From contig NZ_JAMBOS010000005.1 in NCBI RefSeq assembly GCF_023715705.1, positions 1-64,000 on the forward strand: DNA of 64,000 nucleotides, in the 5' to 3' direction. The notes under the pieces were generated by a model. That model saw only the letters and a program-made list of their open reading frames with translations, searched no databases and was not told the origin of the DNA. The stretch is from Halalkalibacter oceani. Its GTDB lineage: Bacteria; Bacillota; Bacilli; Bacillales; Bacillaceae_D. Below, piece by piece: positions 1-9,276 of this stretch (positions are counted from its first letter, which is position 1; every line of letters starts with the position of its first letter). The translations under genes and the position numbers were made by a program.

Positions 1-433
1 AAATTTGCACAAATGTGCTCCTTCATTATATAGGAGGGTGGGTCAGTCATGTCTTAATTGGATCAAATTCATGTCCGAGGCGGATCAAAAAGATGGCACA
101 ACTGGTTCAATCGGATGGCTGTAATCAATTGTTAACTCAAAATAAACTTCATTGCAGTAATGTTAATAATAAAGTAATTGTTACTATACTAATTAATGTC
201 GTCATTAATGTAATACTCGAAACAAGTTTCGGTTCAGAATCAAATTGTACGGCAAAACGGTTGAGCTCCAAAAAAGTAGTTGGTAAAGGATTAGACCTGT
301 CCATCGTTTGCCTAGGAGCTGCATCAGAAACTGGATCAAGACATTGGAAATTCATTGTCATATATAATGACAAAGTTCCAATTTTTACAATACCCGTTAA
401 ACTCAATCTTATATTCTTAAACTATCAAACATA
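1..433. other. AT-rich stretch before the amine oxidase; no convincing gene
   Basis: An open frame on the plus strand runs from the window edge region to a TAG at 432-434, 11 bases before the amine oxidase start. It has no ribosome site at any plausible start, no recognisable motif, and competes with an 85-codon frame on the other strand (149-406). It may be the degraded tail of a gene cut by the island boundary. I do not assign a function to either frame. Confidence 0.3.
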
Positions 434-445
434 GGAGGTTTTTAA

Positions 446-2386
446 ATGTCAAAACATGTTAAAGAAAGTGTAATTGTTAATCATCCCCTTGAACCATTAA
501 CTCCAGAGGAATTATCTCTAACTACTGATATCCTAAAAAAAGAAAAAACAACTTCAGCTTTTCGTTTTGTATCCGTTACTCTACTAGAACCTCCAAAAGA
601 AGTAGTCTTAAATTTTAAGGAAGGCGATGAAATTAACCGAGAAGCATTTTGTATTTTATTAGATTGTTCAGAAGGCAAAACCTATGAAGCTGTCGTTTCA
701 TTAAATGATAAAACGATCAGTTCATGGACATATATCCCTGATGTGCAACCGTCCATTATGCTCGATGAATTTTTAGAATGTGAGCAAACGGTTAAAAGAA
801 ACCCCGAATTTCAATCAGCTCTACTAAAACGCGGGATTAAAGATTTTGATTTAGTGATGGTCGACCCTTGGTCTGCAGGGAATTTTGGAATAGAAGAAGA
901 AGATGGCTTGAGACTCGCTCGTGCCATTTGTTGGTTAAGATCATTTGCCGATGATAATGGATATGCAAGACCTATCTCAGGCTTATATGCTCTTGTCGAT
1001 TTAGGCAAAATGGAAGTTGTAAAAATAATTGACAATGGAGTTGTACCTCTTCCGCCTTTAGACGGAAATTACACTCCAGATTTAGTCGGGGAATTACGAA
1101 CGGATATTAAACCTCTAGATATTATTCAGCCAGAGGGTCCAAGTTTTGTAATCAAAGGACATCAAATTGAGTGGCAGAAATGGAACATTCGCTTTGGTTT
1201 TACTTCACGCGAAGGGCTTGTTCTTCATACGGTTACATACCAAGATAAAGGCGAAGAACGTCCAATACTATACCGTGCTTCCCTCTCAGAGATGGTCGTT
1301 CCTTATGGAGACCCGAATGAACCTTATAACCGCAATAATGCCTTTGACGCAGGAGAATACGGAATCGGAATGGTTGCCAATCCATTAACTTTAGGTTGTG
1401 ACTGCCTTGGTGAAATAAAATATTTTGATGCCCATTTAGTGGATACTAGCGGAAATGTTGTAACAATCCCTAATGCGATTTGTTTGCATGAAGAAGATTA
1501 TGGTATTGGCTGGAAGCATACTGACTGGCGTACAGACAAAGTGGAATTGCGTCGCTCCAGAAGATTAGTTCTTTCTAGCATTTCAACCGTTGGAAATTAT
1601 GAGTATGGATTTTTCTGGAATTTCTACCAAGATGGTTCTATCGAGTATGAAGTGAAACTTACTGGTGTTTTGCATACAGGTGCAATGCATCCAGAAGAAA
1701 CATCAAAATACGGTAACCTCATCGCTCCACAATTATATGCACCTCACCATCAACATTTCTTTAATGTTCGTCTTGATATGATGGTGGATGGTGTAAATAA
1801 CTCCGTATACGAGGTCAATACAGAAAGCGCACCACCAGGTCCTGATAATCCGTTTAAAAATGCATTTTATCCAGTATCTACTAAATTTAAAACGGAACAA
1901 GAATCCATAAGAAATTTAAGTATTGAATCGGCTCGGTATTGGAAGATTGTCAATGAATCGAGTAAAAATCTTGTCAATGAGCCAGTCGGCTATAAATTAT
2001 TTACAGGAGAAAATTGCCTACCTTTTGCCCATGAAGACTCTAGCTTACTAAAACGTGCAGGTTTTCTCAAAAATCATTTCGTCTGTACACCGTATGATTC
2101 TGAAGAAAAATATGCATCTGGTAGATACCCTAACCAATATGCTGGCGGCGATGGCTTACCTTCTTATACGAAAGCTAACCGCTCGATTGATAACACAGAT
2201 ATCGTGGTTTGGTATACGATGGGCCACCATCATATTACCCGTCCTGAAGATTGGCCTGTTATGCCGACTGCATATATGGGCTTTATGTTAAAGCCTGTAG
2301 GTTTCTTTGACCGTAATCCAGCTTTAGATGTCCCCCCTTCTGTACCAAAACACGGTTCAAGTTGTCATACCTCATGTTCATCGTAA
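446..2386 (+). CDS. Copper amine oxidase (TPQ-dependent primary-amine oxidase)
   Basis: Oxidises primary amines to aldehyde, ammonia and H2O2 using copper and a self-made topaquinone cofactor. The 646-residue protein shows the TPQ motif NYEYG with the modified tyrosine at about Y385, the catalytic-base motif FDAGEYG (D301), and the copper ligands HQH (H435, H437) and H596 in the segment ending EDWPVMP. Length matches bacterial phenylethylamine/histamine oxidases of the Arthrobacter type. No signal peptide is visible, so it is probably cytoplasmic. The C-terminus ends HGSSCHTSCSS, a Cys/His tail not expected in the family. Start ATG is preceded by AGGAGG at a normal distance. The gene is followed by its own hairpin, then by a membrane protein and ureE-ureG. 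Substrate cannot be read from sequence. Confidence 0.93.
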   Translation: MSKHVKESVIVNHPLEPLTPEELSLTTDILKKEKTTSAFRFVSVTLLEPPKEVVLNFKEGDEINREAFCILLDCSEGKTYEAVVSLNDKTISSWTYIPDVQPSIMLDEFLECEQTVKRNPEFQSALLKRGIKDFDLVMVDPWSAGNFGIEEEDGLRLARAICWLRSFADDNGYARPISGLYALVDLGKMEVVKIIDNGVVPLPPLDGNYTPDLVGELRTDIKPLDIIQPEGPSFVIKGHQIEWQKWNIRFGFTSREGLVLHTVTYQDKGEERPILYRASLSEMVVPYGDPNEPYNRNNAFDAGEYGIGMVANPLTLGCDCLGEIKYFDAHLVDTSGNVVTIPNAICLHEEDYGIGWKHTDWRTDKVELRRSRRLVLSSISTVGNYEYGFFWNFYQDGSIEYEVKLTGVLHTGAMHPEETSKYGNLIAPQLYAPHHQHFFNVRLDMMVDGVNNSVYEVNTESAPPGPDNPFKNAFYPVSTKFKTEQESIRNLSIESARYWKIVNESSKNLVNEPVGYKLFTGENCLPFAHEDSSLLKRAGFLKNHFVCTPYDSEEKYASGRYPNQYAGGDGLPSYTKANRSIDNTDIVVWYTMGHHHITRPEDWPVMPTAYMGFMLKPVGFFDRNPALDVPPSVPKHGSSCHTSCSS

Positions 2387-2404
2387 TGAAGGTTAAATGA
2401 CAAA

Positions 2405-2445
2405 TGAAATGCCTGTCCTAATCTAATGATGGGCAGGCATTTTGA
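2405..2445 (+). terminator. Terminator-like hairpin after the amine oxidase
   Basis: AAATGCCTG pairs with CAGGCATTT, followed by a short T-rich stretch. It lies 20 bases after the amine oxidase stop, so the downstream genes may be expressed at a different level or from read-through. Confidence 0.7.
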
Positions 2446-2475
2446 TTAATCTCTAATCGTTTAGGAGGGGCATCT

Positions 2476-3054
2476 ATGTTTTTTGGGATCATGATTTCTA
2501 TAGTCATCATCTATACTCTTGTATGTATTAGAAAAGTTTATCGTAATCGTAAAAACCTTGAAAATATGAAAGGCCTAATATCTGCAATGATCATTAGTAT
2601 GATGGCTAGTGTGACATTGGGTGTCATACTAGGTGTCATCATACGAGACTTAACGTTCTCTACTATAATAAGTGTCTCATTTGGGATCGTGATTGCAATG
2701 GCTATTGGACTACCAATCAGTTTCTTAACAATGCTTGAGGGTGCTGGTGCTGGAATTATGGGTGGGATGATGGGAGCAATGCTCGGTGATATGCTCCCAA
2801 CCACAAACTTTATTTTAATGGTCAGTTTTATGGTGCTGATTTTTATTTTGTCAGTCCTAGTGATCTTTTATCTTATTGATCAAGAATTGAGCTCACAAAG
2901 TCCTCAACCTAAAAATAGCATTCCTTATTCAAAAATAATCACAACCACTCTCTCCTTACTCATCCTTTTGTTTTCTACAATACTTGAGTCTGGTGATTTA
3001 GATCAAATTCATTTGGAGCAAATAGAACGACATATGGAAGGGCATCATCATTAA
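2476..3054 (+). CDS. Met/His-rich multi-pass membrane protein of unknown function
   Basis: I do not recognise a named family. The 192-residue protein has about five to six hydrophobic segments (near residues 2-20, 36-58, 64-84, 88-110, 113-135 and 152-172). One segment is unusually Gly/Met-rich (GAGAGIMGGMMGAMLGDMLP, about 90-109), a pattern I associate with membrane proteins found near copper genes; that link is from memory and is not proof. The C-terminus is HMEGHHH. AGGAGGGG lies just before the ATG. It sits between a copper enzyme and UreE, whose tail also ends GHHH. A role in moving or binding a metal is an inference. Confidence 0.6.
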   Translation: MFFGIMISIVIIYTLVCIRKVYRNRKNLENMKGLISAMIISMMASVTLGVILGVIIRDLTFSTIISVSFGIVIAMAIGLPISFLTMLEGAGAGIMGGMMGAMLGDMLPTTNFILMVSFMVLIFILSVLVIFYLIDQELSSQSPQPKNSIPYSKIITTTLSLLILLFSTILESGDLDQIHLEQIERHMEGHHH

Positions 3055-3359
3055 AAAAGAATGATCTAGCAATTGCTCCTTACCTTATATGTACAAAAAA
3101 CCTACTCATGAAATTATTTCCTATAAAATTAGTTAAATAATATAACATACTCATTGCTTCGAATCTATTAGAACTATACTTTTATAGTAGAGTGTTTATA
3201 AAAATTAGAAAATTATAAAAACTCACTGAGGAATTTTACCTTTTTTTCTACATCGGAGTGAAGTTGTCCAGATCACATTCCCCTTTATTAGGTGATAATT
3301 TATTGTCTCTGCTCTGATCGTTTACGAAATCTTATTTCAATCATAAGGAGGAAGAAGCT
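3055..3359 (+). other. AT-rich intergenic gap before ureE
   Basis: About 300 bases without a gene. I see no strong hairpin or recognisable operator; a promoter for ureE-ureG could lie here but none stands out. The ureE ribosome site AAGGAGG is at the right end. Confidence 0.4.
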
Positions 3360-3803
3360 ATGTTGGTCAAAACGGTAATCGGTAATGTTAAAAATCAAGA
3401 AATTAATGTAGAAACGGTAGAATGGCTAGAACTAGATTGGGAGGAGTTGAATAAGCGGATTTTAAGAAAGCAAACGAATAGAGGTACGGAAGTCGCTATC
3501 TCTCTAGACGGAGATTCCCATCTTCACTATGGTGACATTATCTTCAAAAATGATGATACGATTATTGCTGTTCGAACAAAGCTAGAACCTGCCTATGTAA
3601 TTACGCCTAAATCTATGACTGAAATGGGAAAAGTCGGATTTGAATTAGGTAACCGCCACACCCCCTCCCTTATCACAGAAACAGAAATTATTGTCCGATT
3701 TGATGAAACATTAGAATCGATTTTTATAGACGCTGGAGTAGCTTATGAAAAAACGGAACGTCGTTTCGAAACTCCATTTAAGTATAAAGGACATCATCAT
3801 TAA
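3360..3803 (+). CDS. ureE: UreE-type metallochaperone (orphan)
   Basis: UreE carries nickel to urease during active-site assembly and works with UreG. This 147-residue protein has the N-terminal beta domain and the C-terminal ferredoxin-like domain ending the conserved helix with GNRH (H100, the dimer-interface metal ligand of the family). The C-terminus is YKGHHH, a short His tail in place of the long His-rich tails of some UreE. The start has AAGGAGG upstream. UreG follows after 59 bases, but no ureABC, ureF or ureD/H is visible; the operon is instead linked to a copper amine oxidase. Sequence left of base 1 is unseen, so urease upstream cannot be excluded. Confidence 0.9.
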   Translation: MLVKTVIGNVKNQEINVETVEWLELDWEELNKRILRKQTNRGTEVAISLDGDSHLHYGDIIFKNDDTIIAVRTKLEPAYVITPKSMTEMGKVGFELGNRHTPSLITETEIIVRFDETLESIFIDAGVAYEKTERRFETPFKYKGHHH

Positions 3804-3862
3804 TATCTTATGGATTCAAAGCAACTTTAAGGCAAAATTATTTACAGAAAAGGAGTTTTCAA

Positions 3863-4504
3863 ATGAAAAAACCTGTAAGAATTGGTATTGGTGGTCCTGT
3901 TGGATCTGGAAAAACGGCTTTAACGGAGAGGTTGACACGAGCGATGTACAACGATTATAGCCTGGCAGTTATTACGAACGATATTTATACAAAAGAGGAT
4001 GCCGAGTTTCTAACAAAGAATGGTGTACTACCTCCAGATCGAATTATTGGTGTTGAAACGGGAGGGTGCCCACATACTGCCATTAGAGAAGACGCTTCTA
4101 TGAATTTTGAAGCGATTGATGATTTAAATGATCGGTTTGAAGAACTAGATATTATCTTTATTGAAAGCGGTGGAGATAACTTATCTGCCACATTTAGTCC
4201 TGAACTAGTGGATGGCTTCATTTATGTCATAGACGTAGCAGAAGGACAAGATATTCCCCGTAAAGGCGGACCAGGAGTTACTCGTTCAGACCTTTTGGTT
4301 ATAAATAAAATTGATTTAGCTCCTTATGTAGATGTCGATTTAGAGATGATGAAAACAGATACAACTAAAGCACGCGAAGGTCGTCCTTTCATCTTCGCGA
4401 ACCAGAAAAAAAATATTGGAATTAATGAAATCATTCAATGGATCCAGCACCAGTTATTACTCGAAGACTTATATGAAAAAGAATCTTTAAGTGTCGATCA
4501 CTAA
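3863..4504 (+). CDS. ureG: UreG-type SIMIBI GTPase (orphan)
   Basis: UreG is the GTPase that drives metal insertion into urease. All family motifs are present in 213 residues: P-loop GGPVGSGKT (10-18), the metal-binding CPH motif (C69-P70-H71), ESGGDNL (101-107) and the guanine-binding NKID (148-151). It therefore looks active. AAAAGGAG lies before the ATG. It follows ureE in the same orientation and is closed by a strong terminator. With no UreF or UreD, which normally bridge UreG to urease, its client here is unknown; a metal enzyme nearby is the copper amine oxidase. Confidence 0.93.
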   Translation: MKKPVRIGIGGPVGSGKTALTERLTRAMYNDYSLAVITNDIYTKEDAEFLTKNGVLPPDRIIGVETGGCPHTAIREDASMNFEAIDDLNDRFEELDIIFIESGGDNLSATFSPELVDGFIYVIDVAEGQDIPRKGGPGVTRSDLLVINKIDLAPYVDVDLEMMKTDTTKAREGRPFIFANQKKNIGINEIIQWIQHQLLLEDLYEKESLSVDH

Positions 4505-4586
4505 TGCTCTAGTGCTGCATAAAACAGAGTCTTAGATAGGGCATTAAAAACATAGGATTTGTCACAAATCGTGAGTTACTTCAAAA

Positions 4587-4631
4587 AACCAGACAACTTC
4601 TTGTGCGATTTCGCAAGAAGTTGCCTGGTTC
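4587..4631 (+). terminator. Terminator after ureG
   Basis: A long stem pairs CAACTTCTTG with CAAGAAGTTG, extended by CCAG/CTGG, followed by a T-containing stretch. It closes the amine oxidase/ureEG cluster. Confidence 0.75.
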
Positions 4632-4673
4632 TATGTTAAATTTTAATGTTGATATTTTAACCATAATCATTAG

Positions 4674-6208
4674 CATTGCATAAACAAAAAGTTCAGTTGT
4701 CAAACAAGTAAATGTAGCTGCTGAATCATAATCTGAACATTCAGATTATGATTCAACTTAGTTCAATGGAAAAAAGGACAACAGGTAAACAAATGGTAGT
4801 CCTTATCCACAATTTTACAGTTATCTTTTTCCTAGTTAAATAGAGGGTCGTACGTCAAGTCGTCTAAATGACTCACCTCTCCTTCCTCGAATTGATGCTC
4901 AATGTTTCGAAATTCTTCTTCCCAGTTCAGCTTTCCTCTCCCCTTAGAGGAACGTGTAGGTTGTCTGAAAAGAGCACGAAGGAAGACATCAAATTCGTTA
5001 AATAAGAGGATCTGAAGGGTTTGCTTCATTTCAAGCAAAGGACCTTCATGGTGCACCTGTTGCTGTAATAAAACTTGCAAGCAGTACGTGATCAGAGCGA
5101 CCCAGATTTGATTACACACGGCATTCTCACTCTTGCCATAGAACGTTTTAAACGTCAAATGTTGTTTCATCCACTTGAAAAAGGTTTCAATTTTCCAGCG
5201 GTAGTGATACAGGTCTCCGATTTCTTCGGCAGACAATTCGAAACAATTGGTGACAAGGATGACTTTGTTTCCTTGCCCATCGTGCGTTTGAACAATCGCA
5301 CAAGATGCTCCATTTGAGTTCCATTTTCCATGCTTCCTAGAAATACTTCTTGGTCTTGGATAATAGGAGAATTGGCTTTGGGAACCTGTTCGGAAAGCAC
5401 ATCAATTTTGGCATTTTTCTTTAAACGTGTGATAAAGCGAACGTCGTGTAAGCAAAGTTTATCAAATTTTTTATAGTCGACATATCCTCGATCAAACAAG
5501 TGAATTGCATCGGAATCGATGTCAATAAGTTCCGTCAATTGGGTGTGATCCGCATGTCTAGCCGGTAAAATAATCCCTTTATCAGGAAGAACGACTTCAT
5601 CTGTGACCACGACTCGTAAATGGAGCCGAACTCCCGCTTTGGTTTTGCGAAAAGTCACCCATGGATACTGGCTCAAACTCATGCTCATCGTCGTGGAATC
5701 AATGACATGCAAGCGACCGATGTCGCGAATGATAGGAGAAGTCTTCATGTTCGCTTGAATGCTCAACACTAAGTAATGAGAGATTTTTTCAAATAACTCA
5801 GGCGATAAATCGCCCAGTTTTCTTGAAAGTTGGGACGTGCTGATGGCATCAAAAGCAAGTTGAACATGAAGTTCTTCCTTGTCTTTAAGCTGCTTGGACA
5901 TCGCCGTTAAGCTTTTGGTTTCATTCAATTGCGAAATAATCAACAGTTGAAGAAATTTATAGGCAGTTAACTTTTTCACGTACTTATCAAGGTCGATCAC
6001 GTTAATTAGGTTGGAAAAAGTCTGTTCATCTATGACTTTTAGCAGTTTATTAATTGTAGATTTTATGGTATTCTTGTCCATGTGTATCTCCTTGTATTTA
6101 GGATTTGGACAGAACTACCAAACCTAATTATAAGGAGTTTTTTTGTGCTTTTGAACCATAAATTTCTACTTCGAAACTACTTGACAAATCTTGAAGAACT
6201 TTATGCAA
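4674..6208 (-). mobile_element. IS4-family insertion sequence with degenerate inverted repeats
   Basis: A frameshifted transposase is bracketed by imperfect inverted repeats of about 30 bases (4674-4703 and 6179-6208) sharing TTGCATAAA at the outer end and TTGTCAA at the inner end, 18 of 30 positions by my alignment. I found no target-site duplication, so the outer limits are approximate. Confidence 0.6.
4832..6081 (-). pseudogene. IS4-family transposase, frameshifted
   Basis: DDE transposase of the IS4 type. The N-terminal part (from 6081) contains the first catalytic Asp region (HVIDSTTMS) and FDRGYVD. The C-terminal part (to 4832) carries the Y-R-E-K signature YHYRWKIETFFKWMK. The two parts are in different frames. 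Read across the break, the expected sequence KRTDGQGNKVILVTNCF is recovered by adding one base near 5280-5286, so a single-base loss, not a programmed slip, best explains the split. A sequencing error would look the same. Confidence 0.85.
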
Positions 6209-6574
6209 AGTTAATGGTCAATTATAAATAAATTATTAGTCGTCTGTAAAACTATCCTCGTTACTTTCTGTAATGCTTTAAACAAAGTCGGTAAAAAAAT
6301 AACACTGTAAGATTCAAATACGAAAGACGACCACTCATAAAAGTGATCGCCTCTTATATGTTTTATCATTTACCAGTATCATTTCATTGCGCAGCAAACG
6401 AGGTGCTTCTTTAATAGAAGCTCCCTTTAGTTTCACTAGAAACTTCTAAAGCAAGACCATATAACCTAATATAGATTTCTAAAACAACAAACATATAAAC
6501 CAAAAAGTCGTGGGATGAGTCTGGTTCAATACTGCCTTCACACCAGCCAATTAACTGCTTAGTTTGATGACGTA
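6209..6574. other. Gap between two insertion sequences; nothing recognised
   Basis: About 365 bases of AT-rich sequence with scattered stops in all frames. I see no gene, no strong hairpin and no promoter I would defend. Confidence 0.4.
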
Positions 6575-6664
6575 CAATAGTTTGTGTAAATGATTTGAAA
6601 CAAAAAAAGAGGTAGGGTACCCTCTAGTTAACCGCTAAACCAACTGAGAGGAGATGCCCTACCT

Positions 6665-7843
6665 ATGAGTACTAGTATAGGACAAAACACACTTGAAAAT
6701 CAATTAGATTCTATGGTTCGTGAGTTTGTGAAAGAAAAACTTGAGACTATGATGAAAGAAGAAATGAATAGTTTTTTTGAACATGAACACCCAGAGTTAA
6801 AAAACCAGAAGAACGGCTTCTATCAAAGGCAACTAGATACCAAGTATGGAAGATTGGAAGATCTACAAGTGCCTCGTGATCGTGAAAATGCCTTTCAAAC
6901 AGAGATCTTTTCTCCTTATCAACGACGTGAGCAGTGGCTTGGTGAAACCATTATCACAATGTATCAAAAAGGTGTAAGCACCCGTGAAATTGGTCAGTTT
7001 ATTGAGCGTATTTTAGGTCATTCTTACTCGGCTGCAACGATTAGTCAAATCACCGACGTCGTGGCAGAGGATATTGAGTCTTGGCAACAACGTCCACTGA
7101 AAAAGCGCTACTCTGTCCTTTATTTAGATGGTACTTATCTCAAGCTGCGTCGTGATGATGTTGCTAATGAAGTCGTCTATCTCGTTGTCGGCGTCACGGA
7201 AGATGGCTTCAGAGAAATTCTGGGTTTCTATGTTGGTGGCCAAGAAAGTGCGCTAGGTTGGAAGACGATTCTTAACGACCTTTATCACCGTGGCCTTGAA
7301 GAAGTTCTTCTAGGTGTATTCGACGGGCTTCCAGGTCTTGAGGAAGCTATGAAAGCCGTTTATCCAAAAGCGGATGTCCAGCGCTGTGTTGTTCATAAGG
7401 TTCGTAATGCTCTCAATGCCGTCAGAAAGAAGGATCAGTCCGCTGTAGCTGAAGATCTTAAACCTATTTATAAAGCCAATACTCAAGAGGAAGCCAAGGA
7501 AAAGTTCCGTGCTTTCAAGGACACATGGCAAAAGAAATATCCAAAAGTCGTTAAAAGCTGGGAACAAGACCTTGATGTTCTGCTGACCTTTTTAACCTAT
7601 CCCTCCTCTATTCAACCGATGATTTACACGACGAATATCATCGAGCGAACGATCAAGGAGATCAAGAAACGCACCAAAACCATGAACAGTCTCCCCACTG
7701 AAAAAGCGGCTGAAAAAATCGTTTACCTTCAATCGATGGACTATAATCAACGTTGGGCAGAAAGAAAATTAAGAGGCTTTAGTAATGCCTACTCTACTTT
7801 GCAGGAGATGTTCAAACAGCGATACGGAACCGAACGCGAATAG
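6665..7843 (+). CDS. IS256-family (mutator type) transposase
   Basis: 392 residues, normal for the family. The DDE residues are seen in LDGTYLK (first Asp), VFDGLPG (second Asp) and NIIERTIKEIK (Glu), with the family's C-x2-H signature in VQRCVVHKVRNAL. A ribosome site GAGAGGAG lies before the ATG. No disruption is visible, so the enzyme may be active. Confidence 0.93.
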   Translation: MSTSIGQNTLENQLDSMVREFVKEKLETMMKEEMNSFFEHEHPELKNQKNGFYQRQLDTKYGRLEDLQVPRDRENAFQTEIFSPYQRREQWLGETIITMYQKGVSTREIGQFIERILGHSYSAATISQITDVVAEDIESWQQRPLKKRYSVLYLDGTYLKLRRDDVANEVVYLVVGVTEDGFREILGFYVGGQESALGWKTILNDLYHRGLEEVLLGVFDGLPGLEEAMKAVYPKADVQRCVVHKVRNALNAVRKKDQSAVAEDLKPIYKANTQEEAKEKFRAFKDTWQKKYPKVVKSWEQDLDVLLTFLTYPSSIQPMIYTTNIIERTIKEIKKRTKTMNSLPTEKAAEKIVYLQSMDYNQRWAERKLRGFSNAYSTLQEMFKQRYGTERE

Positions 7844-7860
7844 GGATGTGGAAATTTTTT

Positions 7861-7890
7861 CTGGTATGGCCCCCTCGGGGGCCATACCAG
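7861..7890 (+). terminator. Terminator inside the IS256 element
   Basis: A perfect 14-bp palindrome, CTGGTATGGCCCCC with its complement, starts 18 bases after the transposase stop. It is preceded by a T run and followed by AAA, so it could stop transcription in either direction and insulate the element. Confidence 0.7.
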
Positions 7891-7950
7891 AAACTCCCTC
7901 CCCTAAGACCTGAGGAAGTACCCTATTGATTTTTACACAACTTATTGACA

Positions 7951-9060
7951 CTATCGTAAAAACAGGAAGTTACTAAAGATAAATCTATGAAGTAGGAATT
8001 ACTTAACTAAGGAAATAATATTGTTGCTTTCGTAAGAAAGCGGATCAGAGATCTTTCGGAAGTGTTGCTTTTCCAGGCGGAACACTTCGTAAGGTCTCTT
8101 TTTAGTTGTATTGTGTACCTTATAGTTTCCAGTTCTCTCTAGCCATTTTAGGCTGCAGCCGTTCCAATCTTCTAGGGTCGAATATATCCGGTTTTTAGCG
8201 AAGTTGTTCTTTACGTATTTCACGACATTTTCAATTTTTCCTTTCGATTCAGGGTCGGCCTTCCTACATAGATACACTCGAAACTTTCTTTGGTGGATAT
8301 AGTCTTGGAATGATTTGGTCAAGATCAGGTCTCCTGCATTCTCACTCACCGCGATCAAATTATCTTGATCATACACCACCTCTTCAGGAATCCCCTCAAA
8401 ATATTGAAAGGCTAAGTCATGGCAACGGATGGTATCATTGGTGGTAAAGGGTCTGTTTAACCACCACATGTATTTCTGACGTGAATGTGCTAGCACAAAC
8501 GCGATGAAGTAGAGGCGCACCTCCTTGCCGTGTGTATCCTTTTGAATAGTCTGTCCCCAGTCTACTTGAAGCTGTTTTCCCGGCGGCAGTTCCTCGACAG
8601 ACTCATATTCACGTGACTCTTCCTTCTTCTCAATTTGATACAGATCTCTTACCTCATTGACATAACGTCGCACTGTGCTTTCCCCAACATTAATATTCGG
8701 AAACCGTTCTTGGAGCCAATCATATACCTGAGCTCCACTCAGAGAAGGAAACTCCCGCAGCCAATTGACGATCCAATCCCGATAGGGATCTAACTTCTTC
8801 TTCCGATCACCTGGTTCAAATTCTTCTACGGCCTCTTCAAACGTCATCTCCAAATATTTATACACTGTAGTGCGTGAAATCCTTAACCTTTTAGCAATCT
8901 GAGAAACTCTTAATCTTTGCTTTCTCAATTGATGAATTTCTAAATACACCATTAACTTTTCCTCCATTATGTTCCTCCTATAAGCTGATAGAATCAGTTT
9001 ACAGGAAAGAATTTATTAGGCGAAAAGTGTTCATTAGAAGTGAGCAAAAACTGTTCACTT
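7951..9060 (-). mobile_element. IS21-family remnant (istA only, no istB)
   Basis: Only a shortened IstA is present. IstB, which should follow on the minus strand below 7999, is absent and the IS256 right end takes its place. Copies of TGTTCA near 9029 and 9050 may be part of the surviving IS21 terminal region. Limits are approximate. Confidence 0.55.
7999..8967 (-). pseudogene. istA: IS21-family IstA transposase, C-terminally truncated
   Basis: 322 residues with an N-terminal helix-turn-helix (VSQIAKRLRISRTTVYKYL, about 22-40) and an integrase-type core beginning LQVDWGQT, with the second Asp in VYDQDN and Glu in SKGKIENVVKYVK. Family members are clearly longer, with a C-terminal beta domain that is missing here; the frame ends soon after KKRPYEVF. 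The start has AGGAGG upstream. Without IstB and its C-terminal domain it is unlikely to transpose. Confidence 0.85.
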
Positions 9061-9222
9061 TATTCTAGCAGTTACAACTGGAACGCTTCCACAGCCCGCG
9101 CTGTGGAAGCAATGCAGGATGACCTACGGACAGCATGGAATCACTTATTAAATCATTTCCCTGACTATAGTCATCTCCGACTATCAAGTAAGGAGCAACC
9201 TTTCTTTGATAAAAAAGTCTAA
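9055..9222 (+). other. Possible 3' remnant of a gene interrupted by the IS nest
   Basis: An open frame that could only start inside the IS21 end encodes about 55 residues (for example ARAVEAMQDDLRTAWNHLLN) and is followed within 10 bases by a strong rho-independent terminator. That arrangement fits the tail of a plus-strand gene whose front was lost to insertion. I do not recognise the protein. Confidence 0.25.
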
Positions 9223-9230
9223 TGGACCAA

Positions 9231-9276
9231 ACGCCAAATCAAACGGACCACAATCCAGCTGATTTGGCGTTTTTGT
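9231..9276 (+). terminator. Intrinsic terminator at the island/backbone border
   Basis: ACGCCAAATC (9231-9240) pairs perfectly with GATTTGGCGT (9261-9270) and is followed by TTTTT on the plus strand. It also lies directly after the RDD gene on the minus strand. Confidence 0.8.

Larger units (their letters stand above)
6575..7950 (+). mobile_element. IS256-family insertion sequence, apparently intact
   Basis: A full-length transposase lies between inverted ends: CAATAG-TTGTGTAAA-like sequence at about 6575-6590 and its complement at about 7935-7950, 14 of 16 positions matching. No clear 8-9 bp target duplication was found. Its right end abuts the truncated IS21 transposase, suggesting it inserted in or next to that element. 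Confidence 0.7.

Noticed and set aside
15-434. 139-codon open frame before the amine oxidase
   Set aside because: No ribosome site, no recognisable motif and a competing frame on the other strand. Not called as a gene.
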